A stretch of DNA of 64,000 bases, from contig NZ_CP114904.1 in assembly GCF_027497215.1 (NCBI RefSeq), positions 3,246,001 to 3,310,000 on the forward strand, in the 5' to 3' direction. This DNA comes from Micromonospora sp. WMMD812. Lineage in GTDB: Bacteria; Actinomycetota; Actinomycetes; Mycobacteriales; Micromonosporaceae. A model generated the notes under the pieces. It was not told the origin of the DNA and searched no databases. It saw only the letters and a program-made list of their open reading frames with translations. Shown piece after piece: positions 8,579 to 17,817 of this stretch. The position numbers and the translations under genes were made by a program. The first letter of the stretch is position 1. The number at the start of each line of letters is the position of its first letter.

Positions 8579-9352
8579 TCAGCGACCGGTGAAGTTCGGC
8601 TTGCGCTTCTCGACGAACGCCGCCATCCCCTCACGCCGGTCGTCCGTGGCGAAGAGCGCGGCGAACAGCTGGCTCTCCCACGCCAGACCCGAGGACAGGT
8701 CCATGTCCAGGCCGCCGTCGACCGCGAGCTTGGCCGCCCGCAGCGCCTGGCTCGGACCACTGAGGTACGGGCGGACCAGCTCGACCGCGGTCGCGTAGAC
8801 CTCGGCCGCCGGGGCGACCCGGTCGGCCAGGCCGATCCGCAGCGCCTCCTGGGCGTCCACCATCCGGCCGGACATGATGAGGTCCTTGGCACGGGCCGGG
8901 CCGACGAGCCGAGCCAGCCGCTGGGTGCCGCCCGCGCCGGGAATGATGCCCAGCTTGATCTCCGGCTGGCCGAGCTTCGCGTCCTCGGCCACCACCCGCC
9001 AGTCGCACGCGAGGGCCAGCTCGCAGCCGCCGCCGAGGGCGTACCCGGTGATCGCGGCGACCACCGGCTTCGGGATCCGGGCGATCGCGCCGAGCGCGCT
9101 GGACAGGTCGGCGGCCCGCTCCGCCATGTCCACGTAGGACATGTCGGCCATCTCCTTGATGTCCGCGCCCGCGGCGAAGACCTTCTCGCCGCCGTACACG
9201 ATCACGGCGCGGACCTCGGAATCGGCGGTGGCCGCCGTCGCGGCGGTGCGCAGCTCCTCCTGGACCTGAGTGTTGAGCGCGTTCATCGGCGGCCGCTCCA
9301 GCCGGATGGTGCCGATCCCGTCCTTGATCTCCAGCCGCACGAACTCGCTCAC
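8579..9352 (-). CDS. Enoyl-CoA hydratase/isomerase
   Basis: 257-residue crotonase-fold enzyme that hydrates trans-2-enoyl-CoA in fatty acid or related degradation. The oxyanion-hole region [10 protein letters not shown] is present. Both catalytic glutamates of true hydratases are visible: one in [13 protein letters not shown] and one in [19 protein letters not shown]. The C-terminal [11 protein letters not shown] matches housekeeping hydratases. GTG 9352 has a GAGGG about 7 nt upstream and starts the conserved VSEFVRLE. It converges with the regulator gene at 15 bp. Confidence 0.94.
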   Translation of the reverse strand: MSEFVRLEIKDGIGTIRLERPPMNALNTQVQEELRTAATAATADSEVRAVIVYGGEKVFAAGADIKEMADMSYVDMAERAADLSSALGAIARIPKPVVAAITGYALGGGCELALACDWRVVAEDAKLGQPEIKLGIIPGAGGTQRLARLVGPARAKDLIMSGRMVDAQEALRIGLADRVAPAAEVYATAVELVRPYLSGPSQALRAAKLAVDGGLDMDLSSGLAWESQLFAALFATDDRREGMAAFVEKRKPNFTGR

Positions 9353-9449
9353 GCTGCCCTCACTTCCTCGTCGAAGTCGCGTGCCAACCTTACGGCCCAC
9401 CTCGTTTGGGTACGTAGTCTGGTAGCAGCCCCGGCCCGGGAGGCCAGCG

Positions 9450-9959
9450 ATGATCACTTACTACGACGACAGATCCGTGCAGGTCACCTCCACCGCCGTC
9501 CGCGTGGACGGCCGGACCGTCCCGCTCGCCGAGATCAGCATGGTCTGGCACCGGCGGGGCAGCCGCTCCTGGCGGGTGCTCGCCGGTCGCGGCGCGATCG
9601 GCGCCGCCATGACCGGCCCGCTGGTGGCGGCGCTCCTCGGGATCGCGCTGGCGGTCTGGCTGGACCGCTCGACCACCGTCACGATCGCCATCGTCGGCGC
9701 GTCCGTGCTGGTCGGGCTCGCGGTCGGCCCGGTCGCCGACTTCCTCTTCGAACACCTCGACCGCTCGTACGCCCGAGGCAGCCGCCAGCTGGAGATCTGG
9801 GCGCGCTGGCGCGGCCAACCGGTGCGGCTGCTGCGTACCGGTGACGCGCTCCGGTTCGGCCAGATCTACCGGGCCCTGCAGCGGGCGATGGAGCAGGGGC
9901 AGCCGGTACGCGCCGGGGCGCGGGCTGCCGGGGCGCCGAGCCGCGGGCGGCGGAGCTAG
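9450..9959 (+). CDS. DUF6232-type membrane protein (copy 1)
   Basis: 169 residues. The hydrophilic N-terminus [19 protein letters not shown] is followed by a PH-like strand region, two hydrophobic helices (about 50-68 and 74-92), then [19 protein letters not shown] and [18 protein letters not shown]. The same layout recurs in the gene at 10853, so the two are paralogs. The family is common in actinomycetes and functionally unknown. GGGAGG precedes the ATG. Its stop overlaps the convergent SnoaL-like gene by 4 bp. Confidence 0.85.
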   Translation: MITYYDDRSVQVTSTAVRVDGRTVPLAEISMVWHRRGSRSWRVLAGRGAIGAAMTGPLVAALLGIALAVWLDRSTTVTIAIVGASVLVGLAVGPVADFLFEHLDRSYARGSRQLEIWARWRGQPVRLLRTGDALRFGQIYRALQRAMEQGQPVRAGARAAGAPSRGRRS

Positions 9960-10357
9960 AAACGGATCGGCTCGTCCGGCAGCATGCCGAGGCCGCGCAG
10001 CAGGCCGTAGAGGTCCTGCTCGCCCCAGAACTGCACGATCCTGTCCTGCGCCAGCCGGTACATCTTGCAGGCGCTCTGCACCGCGGTCGCGCCGGTGGCG
10101 TCCCGCCGGTAGGTCTGCGCCATCACGACGGTGACCCGGTCGCCGGCCGGGAAAAGCTCGTGGATCTGCTGGTCGAGCACGGTGAGCCCGGGTGACGCGA
10201 CGGCCCGCTCCACGAAGTGGCGGCCTCGCACGGCCGTGCCGGAGCCGTAAATGAGCACGTCCTCCGCGACCACCGCGCGCAGCTCGGCCAGGTCCTTGGT
10301 GACGAACGTCCGCAGGTACCGACGGACGACCTCGACGTTGCGCTCCTCCCCCGTCAT
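9956..10357 (-). CDS. SnoaL-like / nuclear transport factor 2-fold protein
   Basis: 133 residues with the alpha+beta-barrel pattern of SnoaL/NTF2 proteins: NVEVVRRYLRTFVTKDLAELRAVVAEDVLIYGSG, then GRHFVERAV, and CKMYRLAQDRIVQFWGEQDLYGLLRGLG near the end. Members act as small cyclases, isomerases or binding proteins; the substrate cannot be predicted. It is transcribed opposite to and between the two DUF6232 genes. Confidence 0.84.
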   Translation of the reverse strand: MTGEERNVEVVRRYLRTFVTKDLAELRAVVAEDVLIYGSGTAVRGRHFVERAVASPGLTVLDQQIHELFPAGDRVTVVMAQTYRRDATGATAVQSACKMYRLAQDRIVQFWGEQDLYGLLRGLGMLPDEPIRF

Positions 10358-10852
10358 ACCGCGACGCTATCCGCCCCGACCCCGGGGCCGACGCCCGACC
10401 CGGGGGGCCCCGGAGGAGTCCGCCGGTGTCCTGCGGAGCCTTTGGAGCTGATGACGTAAACGATTCACCGAACCGATCCGCCGGCTGCTGGGCGCCACCA
10501 CACGGGCGCGGGGGTGACGGAGAGGTCCCGGCCCGAGACGCCGTGCGGCGGCCGGCGGCGAGAGCAGGATGGAGGGGCAGGGCACCTACGGCCGCGCGTG
10601 GAGCTTGTCCGGCGGCCGGCGACGCGCGAAGGGGCAGGCACCCGCGGTGGTGCCGGGTTTCCCCGATCCGCCGGGCCGGGCGCCTGCGTGATGTCGTAGA
10701 CGACTCAGCTCTAAAGGACGCGCACCGCCCCACTCCGCCGCCGTCGCCTCGCCGGCTTGCCGAGGAGAGCCGCTGGTGCGGGCGGTCCTCGCTCTCGGCC
10801 CGGCAGGATTCGCGCCCGGCGTGAGGTTGCCGGGGCGTGGTTAGGCTGAGTG
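10358..10852. other. Intergenic region with a repeated 19-bp motif
   Basis: No gene is supported in this 495-bp stretch, although several frames are open because of high GC. It holds two related motifs exactly 240 bp apart: GATGACGTAAACGATTCAC (10450-10468) and GATGTCGTAGACGACTCAG (10690-10708). The second contains a palindrome GTCGT-AG-ACGAC. They could be operators for the flanking genes. Confidence 0.4.
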
Positions 10853-11335
10853 ATGGTGGTCTATTACCGGGACGCCACGGTGCAGGTGACCTCCGACTCG
10901 ATCCGGGCGGGCGGGCACGCCGTGGCGCTCACCGACGTGACGTACGTCTGGCACGCCCGCGGTCGCACGACGCTCGCCGTGCGGGGCCGGGTGCTGGGCC
11001 GGGGCGTCCTGGTCCTGCTGCTGTCGCTGCCGCCCCTGGTGGCGCTGGTCTGCGTCGTCGCCCTGGTCTGGTCGGCGCAGGACCGCGGCGAGTGGAAGCT
11101 CGCGCTGATCATCCTCGCCGGCTGCGCGGTCGGGGCGCTCGCCCTCACCCCGTTCCTGGAGGTGCCGCTGGGCTGGCTGGACCGCTCCTACGAGCGGGGC
11201 AACCGGGTGCACGAGCTCTGGGTGCAGCACCACGGCCGGGAGGAGTTGTTGGTGCGTACGCCGGACGCGCTGCGGTTCGGGCAGATCTACCGGGCCGTGC
11301 AGCGCGCCATGGAGCAGCACCCGGACCGGCGCTGA
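10853..11335 (+). CDS. DUF6232-type membrane protein (copy 2)
   Basis: 160 residues, paralog of the gene at 9450: MVVYYRDATVQVTSDSIRAGG, two hydrophobic helices (about 50-70 and 82-100), then DRSYERGNRVHELWVQHHG and [21 protein letters not shown] 10853 follows the hexamer TAGGCT by only 5 nt, so a leaderless transcript is likely; a GTG one codon upstream is possible. Function unknown. Confidence 0.85.
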   Translation: MVVYYRDATVQVTSDSIRAGGHAVALTDVTYVWHARGRTTLAVRGRVLGRGVLVLLLSLPPLVALVCVVALVWSAQDRGEWKLALIILAGCAVGALALTPFLEVPLGWLDRSYERGNRVHELWVQHHGREELLVRTPDALRFGQIYRAVQRAMEQHPDRR

Positions 11336-11395
11336 CCGGCCGGGCGGGTGGACGCCGGCGGGCGGCACGGGCGCGGGCGACGCACACTGGGTGCC

Positions 11396-12133
11396 ATGGC
11401 GATTCCCCTCCCCCGGCCGTCCACCGTCGTCGGTCTCACCCGGTCCGCCCTCGACCAGGCCCTCGGTTCGGCCGCCTCGTTCGCGGCCGTGCCGGCGCGC
11501 GCGTTCGCGGTGCTGGACGACGTGGAGGCGTTGCTGGCCCGGATCAACGGGGTGGTGGACCGGATCGAGCGGACCCTCGAGCGCACCGACCGGGTGCTGA
11601 CCGACGCCGAGTCGGCGGTCCGCGAGGTGGCGGTGATCAGTGCCGCGGCGACCAGCGCGATCGAGACCGCCACCGAGGTCGCGACCGCCGCCGCGGTGGT
11701 GGTCGGGGAGGCGGAGCAGGTGTCCCGTACGGCCGGCGCGGTGGTGGTCGAGGCGGAGTCGGTGGCCGGGCGGGCCTCGGCCGCGGTGGGCACCGCGGCC
11801 GAGGCGGCAGCGACCGCGGCCGAGCTGCTGGTGGCGTACGAGCCGGCGCTGCGTCGGGCCGCGCCGATGACGACCCGGTTCGTCGAGCAGCTCAGTCACG
11901 AGGAGGTGACCGCGGCGATCCGGCTCATCGACGAGCTGCCGAAGCTGCGGGAGCACCTGACGGCGGACATCCTGCCGATCCTGGCCACCCTCGACCGGGT
12001 CGGCCCGGATTTGCACGATCTGCTGGACGTCACCCGTGACCTCAAGCTCGCCGTCGCCGGCATCCCGGGGCTGGGCATGCTGCGCCGGCGGGGCGAGAAG
12101 CTCGTCGACGAGACCGCCGAGCAGAGCGGTTAG
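11396..12133 (+). CDS. Hypothetical helical/coiled-coil protein
   Basis: 245 residues, almost wholly helical and Ala/Val/Glu-rich, with heptad-like stretches (LARINGVVDRIERTLERTDRVLTDAESAVREV and the long AATSAIETATEVATAAAVVV run). There is no signal peptide and no enzyme motif; the pattern is like phasin or apolipoprotein-like amphipathic proteins that bind membranes or granules. ATG 11396 is preceded by CACACT at leaderless distance. It overlaps the convergent rhodanese stop by 4 bp. Confidence 0.8.
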   Translation: MAIPLPRPSTVVGLTRSALDQALGSAASFAAVPARAFAVLDDVEALLARINGVVDRIERTLERTDRVLTDAESAVREVAVISAAATSAIETATEVATAAAVVVGEAEQVSRTAGAVVVEAESVAGRASAAVGTAAEAAATAAELLVAYEPALRRAAPMTTRFVEQLSHEEVTAAIRLIDELPKLREHLTADILPILATLDRVGPDLHDLLDVTRDLKLAVAGIPGLGMLRRRGEKLVDETAEQSG

Positions 12134-12588
12134 CAGTCGCAGCTGATCGTCGACCGGGGTGCGGTCAGGTCGTCGACCGGGCGTCGGGTCAGACCGGTCC
12201 CGGTCACCACCGGCAGCCCCTCCCGGACCCAGTACTCGTAGCCGCCGAGCATCTCCTTGACCCGGTGGCCGAGCCGGGCGAACTCCAGCGCGGCCCGGGT
12301 GGCGCCGTTGCAGCCGGGCCCCCAGCAGTAGGTGACCACGGCCGAGCCGGCCGGTACCAGCTCGGTGGCGCGGGTGGCTATCTCGGCGGTCGGCAGGTGC
12401 ACGGCGCCCGGCAGGTGCCCCTGCGCCCAGGCGGCGGCGCCCCGGGAGTCGACGACCACCAGGCCGGGCACCCCGGCGGTCAGGTCGGCGTGCACGTCGC
12501 TGACGTCGGTCTCGTAGCTGAGCCGGGCGCGGAAGTGGGCGGCGGCGGACGCGGGGTCGGCCGCCGGTACGGCGAAGGTGTTCGTCAT
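12130..12588 (-). CDS. Rhodanese-domain protein
   Basis: 152 residues with a single rhodanese domain: VPGLVVVDSRGAAAWAQGHLPGAVHLP, then the active-site loop VVTYCWGPGCNGATRAALEFARLGHRV, with the expected catalytic Cys in YCWGPGCNG, and MLGGYEYWVREGLPV. Such proteins transfer sulfur or act as phosphatase-like or regulatory modules. It is divergent from the GlxA/AraC gene (71-bp spacer), which often controls a neighbouring rhodanese or hydrolase gene; that pairing is an inference. Confidence 0.9.
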   Translation of the reverse strand: MTNTFAVPAADPASAAAHFRARLSYETDVSDVHADLTAGVPGLVVVDSRGAAAWAQGHLPGAVHLPTAEIATRATELVPAGSAVVTYCWGPGCNGATRAALEFARLGHRVKEMLGGYEYWVREGLPVVTGTGLTRRPVDDLTAPRSTISCDC

Positions 12589-12659
12589 GGCACCGATCGT
12601 GCGCGGCGGCGTCGGGTGAAACGAGTGGCTGGAAAGACGTCCTGCGCTAACATCCCGCC

Positions 12660-13709
12660 ATGCCCCGCCAGCTCGCTCCGCCCCGTCCGCTGACCGGGCC
12701 CGACAGCCGCCCGCCGGCCGATCGCAGCGTCACGGTGCTGGCGTACGCGGGGATGTCGGTCTTCGAGACCGGGATCGTCACCGAGGTGTTCGGACTGCCC
12801 CGGCCCGAGTTCGACGTCGACTGGTACGACCTGCGGGTCTGCGCGGAGCGGCCCGGCCCGGTGCCGATGGTCGGCGGCGCGAACCTGCACACCCCGTACG
12901 GTCTGGACGTGCTGGCCGCGGCACGGACGGTGATCGTGCCCGGGGTTCCGGACGTCACCGCGGACCCCTCGCCCGCTCTCGTCGCCGCGCTGCGTCGGGC
13001 ACACCGGCGGGGCGCCCGGATCATGTCCATCTGTTCGGGCGCGTTCGCGCTGGCCGGCGCGGGCCTGCTCGACGGGCGCCGGGCCACCACCCACTGGCAG
13101 TACGCGGACCTGCTGGCCCGTCGGTATCCGGCCGTCGACGTGGACCCGGACGTGCTCTACCTCGACGACGGTGACCTGCTCACCAGCGCCGGCAGTGCGG
13201 CGGGGCTGGACCTCTGCGTGCACCTGGTCCGGCGGGACCACGGCGCGGCGATCGCCAACGCGGTCGCCCGGCGGCTGGTGATCCCGCCGCACCGCGACGG
13301 CGGGCAGGCCCAGTACATCGAGGCGCCGGTGCCGGACGATCCGGACGACGACCGGATCGCCGGCAGCATCGCGTGGGCGCTGGCCCACCTCGCCGAGCCG
13401 CTGACCGTGGCGCGGCTGGCCGGGCAGGCGCACATGTCGACCCGCACCTACCTGCGGCACTTCGCCCGGGCCACCGGGACGAGCCCGATCCGCTGGCTGA
13501 TCGACCAGCGGGTGCGGGCCAGCGTGGCGCTGCTGGAGACGACGGACGCGCCGGTCGAGGAGATCGCCGCGACGATGGGCTTCGACACCCCGGTGACCTA
13601 CCGCCATCATTTCGGCCGGGCCATGCGCACGTCGCCGTCGGCGTACCGGCGGGCGTTCCGGACCGGTGGAGGGCCGACGGCGGGCGCGGCGGGTCAGGCC
13701 GGCGTGTAG
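12660..13709 (+). CDS. GlxA-family AraC-type regulator with DJ-1/PfpI domain
   Basis: 349 residues. Residues about 24-210 form a class I amidotransferase-like (DJ-1/PfpI) domain: VTVLAYAGMSVFETGIVTEVFGL, and the nucleophile-elbow region MSICSGAFALAGAGLLDGRRATTHWQ. The C-terminal ~100 residues hold two AraC helix-turn-helices (EPLTVARLAGQAHMSTRTYLRHF and VEEIAATMGFDTPVTYRHHF). The ATG follows TAACAT at 6 nt. It overlaps the convergent ribokinase gene by 16 bp. Confidence 0.92.
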   Translation: MPRQLAPPRPLTGPDSRPPADRSVTVLAYAGMSVFETGIVTEVFGLPRPEFDVDWYDLRVCAERPGPVPMVGGANLHTPYGLDVLAAARTVIVPGVPDVTADPSPALVAALRRAHRRGARIMSICSGAFALAGAGLLDGRRATTHWQYADLLARRYPAVDVDPDVLYLDDGDLLTSAGSAAGLDLCVHLVRRDHGAAIANAVARRLVIPPHRDGGQAQYIEAPVPDDPDDDRIAGSIAWALAHLAEPLTVARLAGQAHMSTRTYLRHFARATGTSPIRWLIDQRVRASVALLETTDAPVEEIAATMGFDTPVTYRHHFGRAMRTSPSAYRRAFRTGGGPTAGAAGQAGV

Positions 13710-14590
13710 AGCGCGTCGATCTCGGGCCGGTGTGGCAGCGCCACCGACGCGCCGAGCCGGCGGGTGCAGGCCGCGCCGGCCGCCGCCGCCCACCGGACCG
13801 CGTCGACCAGGTCCCGCCCCTCGCCCCAGCCGACGGCGAGTGCCGCGGTGAACGCGTCCCCGGCGGCGGTGGAGTCCACCACGTCCACCTTGACCGCGGG
13901 CACGTGCACGGCCGTCCCGTCCCGGTCTCCGTACCAGGCGCCGTCGGCACCGAGGGTGAGCACGGCCCGGGGCGTCAGCTCCAGCAGGGCATGCGGCGCC
14001 TCCCGGCCGCGCCCGGTGAGCGCCTGCGCCTCACGCTCGTTGACCACGAGCAGGTCCACCGCGGCGAGCAGTTCGTCGGGGACCGGGCGGGCCGGCGCGG
14101 CGTTGAGGATGACCCGGGTACCGGCCGCGTGGGCGGCGACCGCGGCCTCGGTCACGGTCTCGACCGGGATCTCCAGCTGGGCGACCAGGACGTCCGCGGC
14201 CCGTACGCTGCCCAGTTCCTCATCGCTGAGGCCGGTCAGCGCGCCGTTGGCGCCCGGGGTCACCAGGATCGCGTTCTCCCCCTCGGCGTTGACCATCACC
14301 AGGGCCACGCCGGAGGTGCCGTAGACCACCCGTAGGTGCCCGGTGTCCACCCCGGCGGCGGCGATGCGGGCCTTCAGGGTGACCCCGAAGGAGTCCGAGC
14401 CGATCGCGCCGAGGAAGGTGCACGCCGCGCCGGCGCGGGCGGCGGCGACGGCCTGGTTGGCGCCCTTGCCGCCGGGCACCATGACGAAGTCGGTGCCGAG
14501 CATGGTCTCCCCCGGCCGGGGCAGCGCGGGCGCCATGGCCACCAGGTCCATGTTCGCGCTGCCCACCACGGTCACCCGGGTCTGCGGCAC
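13694..14590 (-). CDS. rbsK: Ribokinase (PfkB-family carbohydrate kinase)
   Basis: 298 residues. Phosphorylates D-ribose to ribose 5-phosphate with ATP. Visible features are VVGSANMDLVAMAPALPRPGETMLG (first PfkB signature), VPGGKGANQAVAAARAG, the anion-hole/catalytic motif DSTAAGDAFTAALAVG (catalytic Asp in AAGD) and VNEREAQALTG. Length equals the family norm. GTG 14590 follows AGGAG at 6 nt. It lies 40 bp downstream of the ABC ATPase gene on the same strand and probably shares its transcript; no ribose transporter is adjacent. Confidence 0.93.
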   Translation of the reverse strand: MPQTRVTVVGSANMDLVAMAPALPRPGETMLGTDFVMVPGGKGANQAVAAARAGAACTFLGAIGSDSFGVTLKARIAAAGVDTGHLRVVYGTSGVALVMVNAEGENAILVTPGANGALTGLSDEELGSVRAADVLVAQLEIPVETVTEAAVAAHAAGTRVILNAAPARPVPDELLAAVDLLVVNEREAQALTGRGREAPHALLELTPRAVLTLGADGAWYGDRDGTAVHVPAVKVDVVDSTAAGDAFTAALAVGWGEGRDLVDAVRWAAAAGAACTRRLGASVALPHRPEIDALYTPA

Positions 14591-14630
14591 GGGAGTCTCC
14601 TGTCGGGGTCGGCGGGACGCGCGGCGCGCC

Positions 14631-15473
14631 TCAGGCGGCGCGGGCGGTGTACCGGTCGCCCGAGCGCTCGACCACCAGCGGCAGCCCGAAGGTCTTGGAG
14701 AGGTTGTCCCCGGTGAGGGTGTCCCCCAGCAGGCCCTGCGCCACCACGCCGCCCTCGCGCAGCAGCAGGGCGTGGGTGAAGCCCGGCGGGATCTCCTCGA
14801 CGTGGTGGGTGACCAGCACCAGCGCCGGGGCGTCCGGGTCGTACGCCAGCTCGGCGAGCCGGGCGACCAGGTCCTCCCGCCCACCGAGGTCGAGCCCGGC
14901 GGCCGGCTCGTCGAGCAGGAGCAGCTCCGGGTCGGTCATCAGGGCCCGGGCGATCTGCACCCGCTTGCGCTCGCCCTCGGACAGGGTGCCGTACCGGCGG
15001 TCGGCGAGCCCGCCGATGCCGAGCTGCCCGAGCAGCGCGTGGGCCCGGGCCTCGTCGGTGCGGTCGTAGCTCTCCCGCCAGCGGCCGACCACCGACCAGG
15101 CGGCGGTGACCACGACGTCGGCGACCCGCTCGTCGGCGGGGACCCGCTCGGCGAGCGCGGCGGTGGAGAGGCCGATGCGGGTCCGCAGCTCGTTGACGTC
15201 CGTCCGGCCGATCCGCTCGCCGAGCACGTGCGCGGTGCCGATGGTCGGGTGCAGCCGACCCGCGGCGAGGTTGAGCAGCGTCGTCTTGCCGGCGCCGTTC
15301 GGCCCGAGCACCACCCAGCGCTCGTCCAGCTCGACCCGCCAGGTCACGTCGTGCAGCAGCGCGGTGCCGGACCGGCGTACGCCGACGCCGTCGAGGCTGA
15401 CCACCAGATCCGCGTCCACGGGGGTGGCGGCGGGGGCGGCGCCGGAGGCGCCAGGGATCAGGTCACCAGTCAC
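14631..15473 (-). CDS. ABC transporter ATP-binding protein (stand-alone)
   Basis: About 280 residues: Walker A GPNGAGKTTLLNLAAG, Q-loop region TRIGLSTAALAERV, signature LSEGERKRVQIARAL, Walker B LLLLDEPAAGLD and the switch His in VTHHVEEIPPGF. The short loop after the Walker A and this signature resemble the YlmA/ModF-like soluble ATPases often found without permeases. No membrane partner is adjacent. GTG 15473 (VTGDLIPG) is preferred; an ATG four codons upstream is an alternative. Confidence 0.88.
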   Translation of the reverse strand: MTGDLIPGASGAAPAATPVDADLVVSLDGVGVRRSGTALLHDVTWRVELDERWVVLGPNGAGKTTLLNLAAGRLHPTIGTAHVLGERIGRTDVNELRTRIGLSTAALAERVPADERVADVVVTAAWSVVGRWRESYDRTDEARAHALLGQLGIGGLADRRYGTLSEGERKRVQIARALMTDPELLLLDEPAAGLDLGGREDLVARLAELAYDPDAPALVLVTHHVEEIPPGFTHALLLREGGVVAQGLLGDTLTGDNLSKTFGLPLVVERSGDRYTARAA

Positions 15474-15604
15474 CCGCCCATCCAACCACGCAGCGCCGTG
15501 GTGCCCCCCACGGGCGGCACGCCGGCCATAGGGTGAGGCGCCGTGTCGTTGGTCACCACACCCGAAGGACGGTCGATGCCGGGTTCGAGCAGGGAGCCGC
15601 GCGG

Positions 15605-16630
15605 ATGAGCGCGGTCATCGAGATCGAGGGTCTGCGCAAGGCCTTCCACAGCGTGCGGCAGGGCCGCCGGGTCGCTGTCGACGGTTTCGACCTGCTGGTC
15701 GAGGCGGGGCAGGTCCACGGCTTCCTGGGCCCGAACGGCTCGGGCAAGACCACCACCCTGCGTGCCCTGCTGGGGCTGGTCCGCGCCGACGGCGGTCGGA
15801 TGACGGTGCTCGGTGCCCCGTCGCCCGAGCTGCTGCCGCGGGTGGCCGGGCGGGTCGGGGCGATCGTCGAGAGCCCGCAGTTCTTCGGCAACTTCACCGC
15901 GCACCGCACGCTGCGCCTGCTCGCCCTGGCGGGCGGTGTGCCGCTCGGCCGGGTGGACGAGGTGCTGGAGCAGGTGGGCCTGGCCGACCGGGGACACGAG
16001 CGGGTGAAGGGCTATTCGCTCGGCATGAAGCAGCGGCTGGCCGTCGCGTCGGCGCTGCTCAAGGATCCGGAGCTGCTCATCCTCGACGAGCCGGCCAACG
16101 GGCTGGACCCGGCCGGGATCCGGGAGATGCGGGACCTGATGCGGTCGCTGGCCGCGGCTGGGGTCACCGTCCTGGTCTCCAGTCACATCCTCGGCGAGAT
16201 CCAGCTGATCTGCGACCACGTGACGATCATTTCGCGAGGTCGCCGGGTGGCGGCCGGCCGGGTGGACGAGGTGCTGGCCGGCTTCGACCAGCACGAGTTC
16301 TTGGTCCGGGTGGCCGAGCCGGAGCGGGCCGCGGAGCTGTTGCGGGACGCCGGGGTGGCGGTGGCCGAGTACCCCGACCACCTCGTGGTCGGCCAGGTGA
16401 CCGATCCGACCGTGGTCAGCCGGCTGCTCGGCGAGCAGGGGCTCTGGGTGGGCGAGCTGACCCCGCTGCGCCCCGATCTGGAGAGCGTCTTCCTGGAGTT
16501 GACCGCCGACGGCGGCCACCCGGCGCTGCCCCGGCAGGTCGACGGTTCGGCGCCGCACCAGGCGGGGCCGGCCGGCGAAGCGGTGATCGACCTGGACGCC
16601 GGTGTCGGCGGCAGAGGAGGGGACGCGTGA
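15605..16630 (+). CDS. ABC-2 type exporter, ATP-binding subunit
   Basis: 341 residues with Walker A GPNGSGKTTTLRALLG, signature YSLGMKQRLAVASALL, Walker B LLILDEPANGLDP and switch SSHILGEI; the first 220 residues are a DrrA/CcmA-type ATPase. The C-terminal ~110 residues form the family's regulatory domain and an Ala/Gly-rich tail. Its stop overlaps the GTG of the permease gene by 4 nt, so the two form a translationally coupled exporter. Substrate unknown. Confidence 0.92.
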   Translation: MSAVIEIEGLRKAFHSVRQGRRVAVDGFDLLVEAGQVHGFLGPNGSGKTTTLRALLGLVRADGGRMTVLGAPSPELLPRVAGRVGAIVESPQFFGNFTAHRTLRLLALAGGVPLGRVDEVLEQVGLADRGHERVKGYSLGMKQRLAVASALLKDPELLILDEPANGLDPAGIREMRDLMRSLAAAGVTVLVSSHILGEIQLICDHVTIISRGRRVAAGRVDEVLAGFDQHEFLVRVAEPERAAELLRDAGVAVAEYPDHLVVGQVTDPTVVSRLLGEQGLWVGELTPLRPDLESVFLELTADGGHPALPRQVDGSAPHQAGPAGEAVIDLDAGVGGRGGDA

Positions 16631-17640
16631 ACCTGGTCCGTGCCGAGCTGGAACGGTTGAGCGCGCGCCGCTTCGTCCAGCTCATGATCGTGCTGCTGGT
16701 GCTGGCGTTCGGCGTCACCGCGGCGACCACCCTGGCCGGCTCGCACCGGCCGACCTCGTCGGAGCTGATCACCGCCGGCAACCTGGCCGCCCAGGAGCGG
16801 CAGAAGCTGGAGGCGACGTACCAGGACTGCGTGGCCCGGGTGAACGGCAATCTGCAGCCTGGCACGGAGACGAACTACTTCCCGGCCGACTGCAGCGAGG
16901 TCGATCCGGGACGCATGGAGCGGCTGCCGGTGGCGGCGGACTACCTCATCGGGGTGTTCACCTTCGCCAACCAGGCCCGGCCGCTGCTCTACTTCCTGAT
17001 CGCCTTCCTGGTGCTGTTCGGGTTTCTGATCGGGGCGTCCTACATCGGGGCCGACCTCAATTCGGGCGGAGTGGTCAACCTGCTGCTGTGGCGGCCACGG
17101 CGGCTTACCGTGCTCGGCGCGAAGCTGGGCACGCTGCTCGGCGGGGTGCTCGTGCTGTCGCTGCTCGCCTCCGCCCTGTACCTCGCCACGTTCTGGGTGA
17201 TCGGGCAGACCGCCGGGCTGGCGGGTGGGCTGACCGGCACGTTCTGGCGGGAGCTCGGTCAGATCCACGGTCGCGGGATGGTGCTCGTGCTGCTCGCCAC
17301 CGCGACGGGCTTCGCCCTCGCCACGCTGGGGCGGCACACCTCGGCCGCGCTCGGCGCGGCGGCCGCGTACGCGGTGGTCTGGGAGCTCGGCGCGCGGCTG
17401 GTGCTGCAGATCGTCGACGCGGCCCGCCCGGACCAGCTCATGCTGACCAGCTACCTCGGCGCCTGGCTCTCCGGTGAGGCCCATTTCTACGACCCGCGGG
17501 CCTGCATCGGCAGCGGGAACGGCTTCTGCGACGGCTCCTACACGCTGACCTGGGGGCCGGCGCTCGTCGTGCTGCTCGGGTTGACCGCCGCGCTGACCAC
17601 GGCCGCCTTCACCGCCTTCCGCCGCCGGGACCTCATCTGA
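16627..17640 (+). CDS. ABC-2 type exporter, permease subunit
   Basis: 337 residues with about six hydrophobic helices (roughly 17-35, 118-140, 170-195, 215-235, 245-262 and 310-328) and a large extracytoplasmic loop after helix 1 (about 40-110) that holds cysteines (TYQDCVARVNG and FPADCSEVDPG). Another Cys pair lies near the last loop (RACIGSGNGFCDGSY). The GTG at 16627 overlaps the ATPase stop. The extracytoplasmic Cys pairs could form disulfides. Confidence 0.9.
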   Translation: MNLVRAELERLSARRFVQLMIVLLVLAFGVTAATTLAGSHRPTSSELITAGNLAAQERQKLEATYQDCVARVNGNLQPGTETNYFPADCSEVDPGRMERLPVAADYLIGVFTFANQARPLLYFLIAFLVLFGFLIGASYIGADLNSGGVVNLLLWRPRRLTVLGAKLGTLLGGVLVLSLLASALYLATFWVIGQTAGLAGGLTGTFWRELGQIHGRGMVLVLLATATGFALATLGRHTSAALGAAAAYAVVWELGARLVLQIVDAARPDQLMLTSYLGAWLSGEAHFYDPRACIGSGNGFCDGSYTLTWGPALVVLLGLTAALTTAAFTAFRRRDLI

Positions 17641-17655
17641 GCTGCGGCGACGCCC

Positions 17656-17694
17656 GGCCCGGGCGCGAAGGCAACACCTTGCAGCGCCCGGGCC
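17656..17694. terminator. Hairpin after the ABC-2 operon
   Basis: Perfect 11-bp arms GGCCCGGGCGC-type at 17656-17666 and 17684-17694 with a 17-nt loop, 15 nt after the permease stop and before the convergent ROK stop at 17818. Confidence 0.65.
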
Positions 17695-17817
17695 GATGGT
17701 GAAGAATTCCTTCGCATGACGGACCGCGGCGGGACCCGACCGACGCAGGTGGGATCCGCCCGGGCCGGTCGGTGCGGGAGCGCCCGGGACCCCGTCGCCC
17801 GGTCCCCCCGGAACCGG

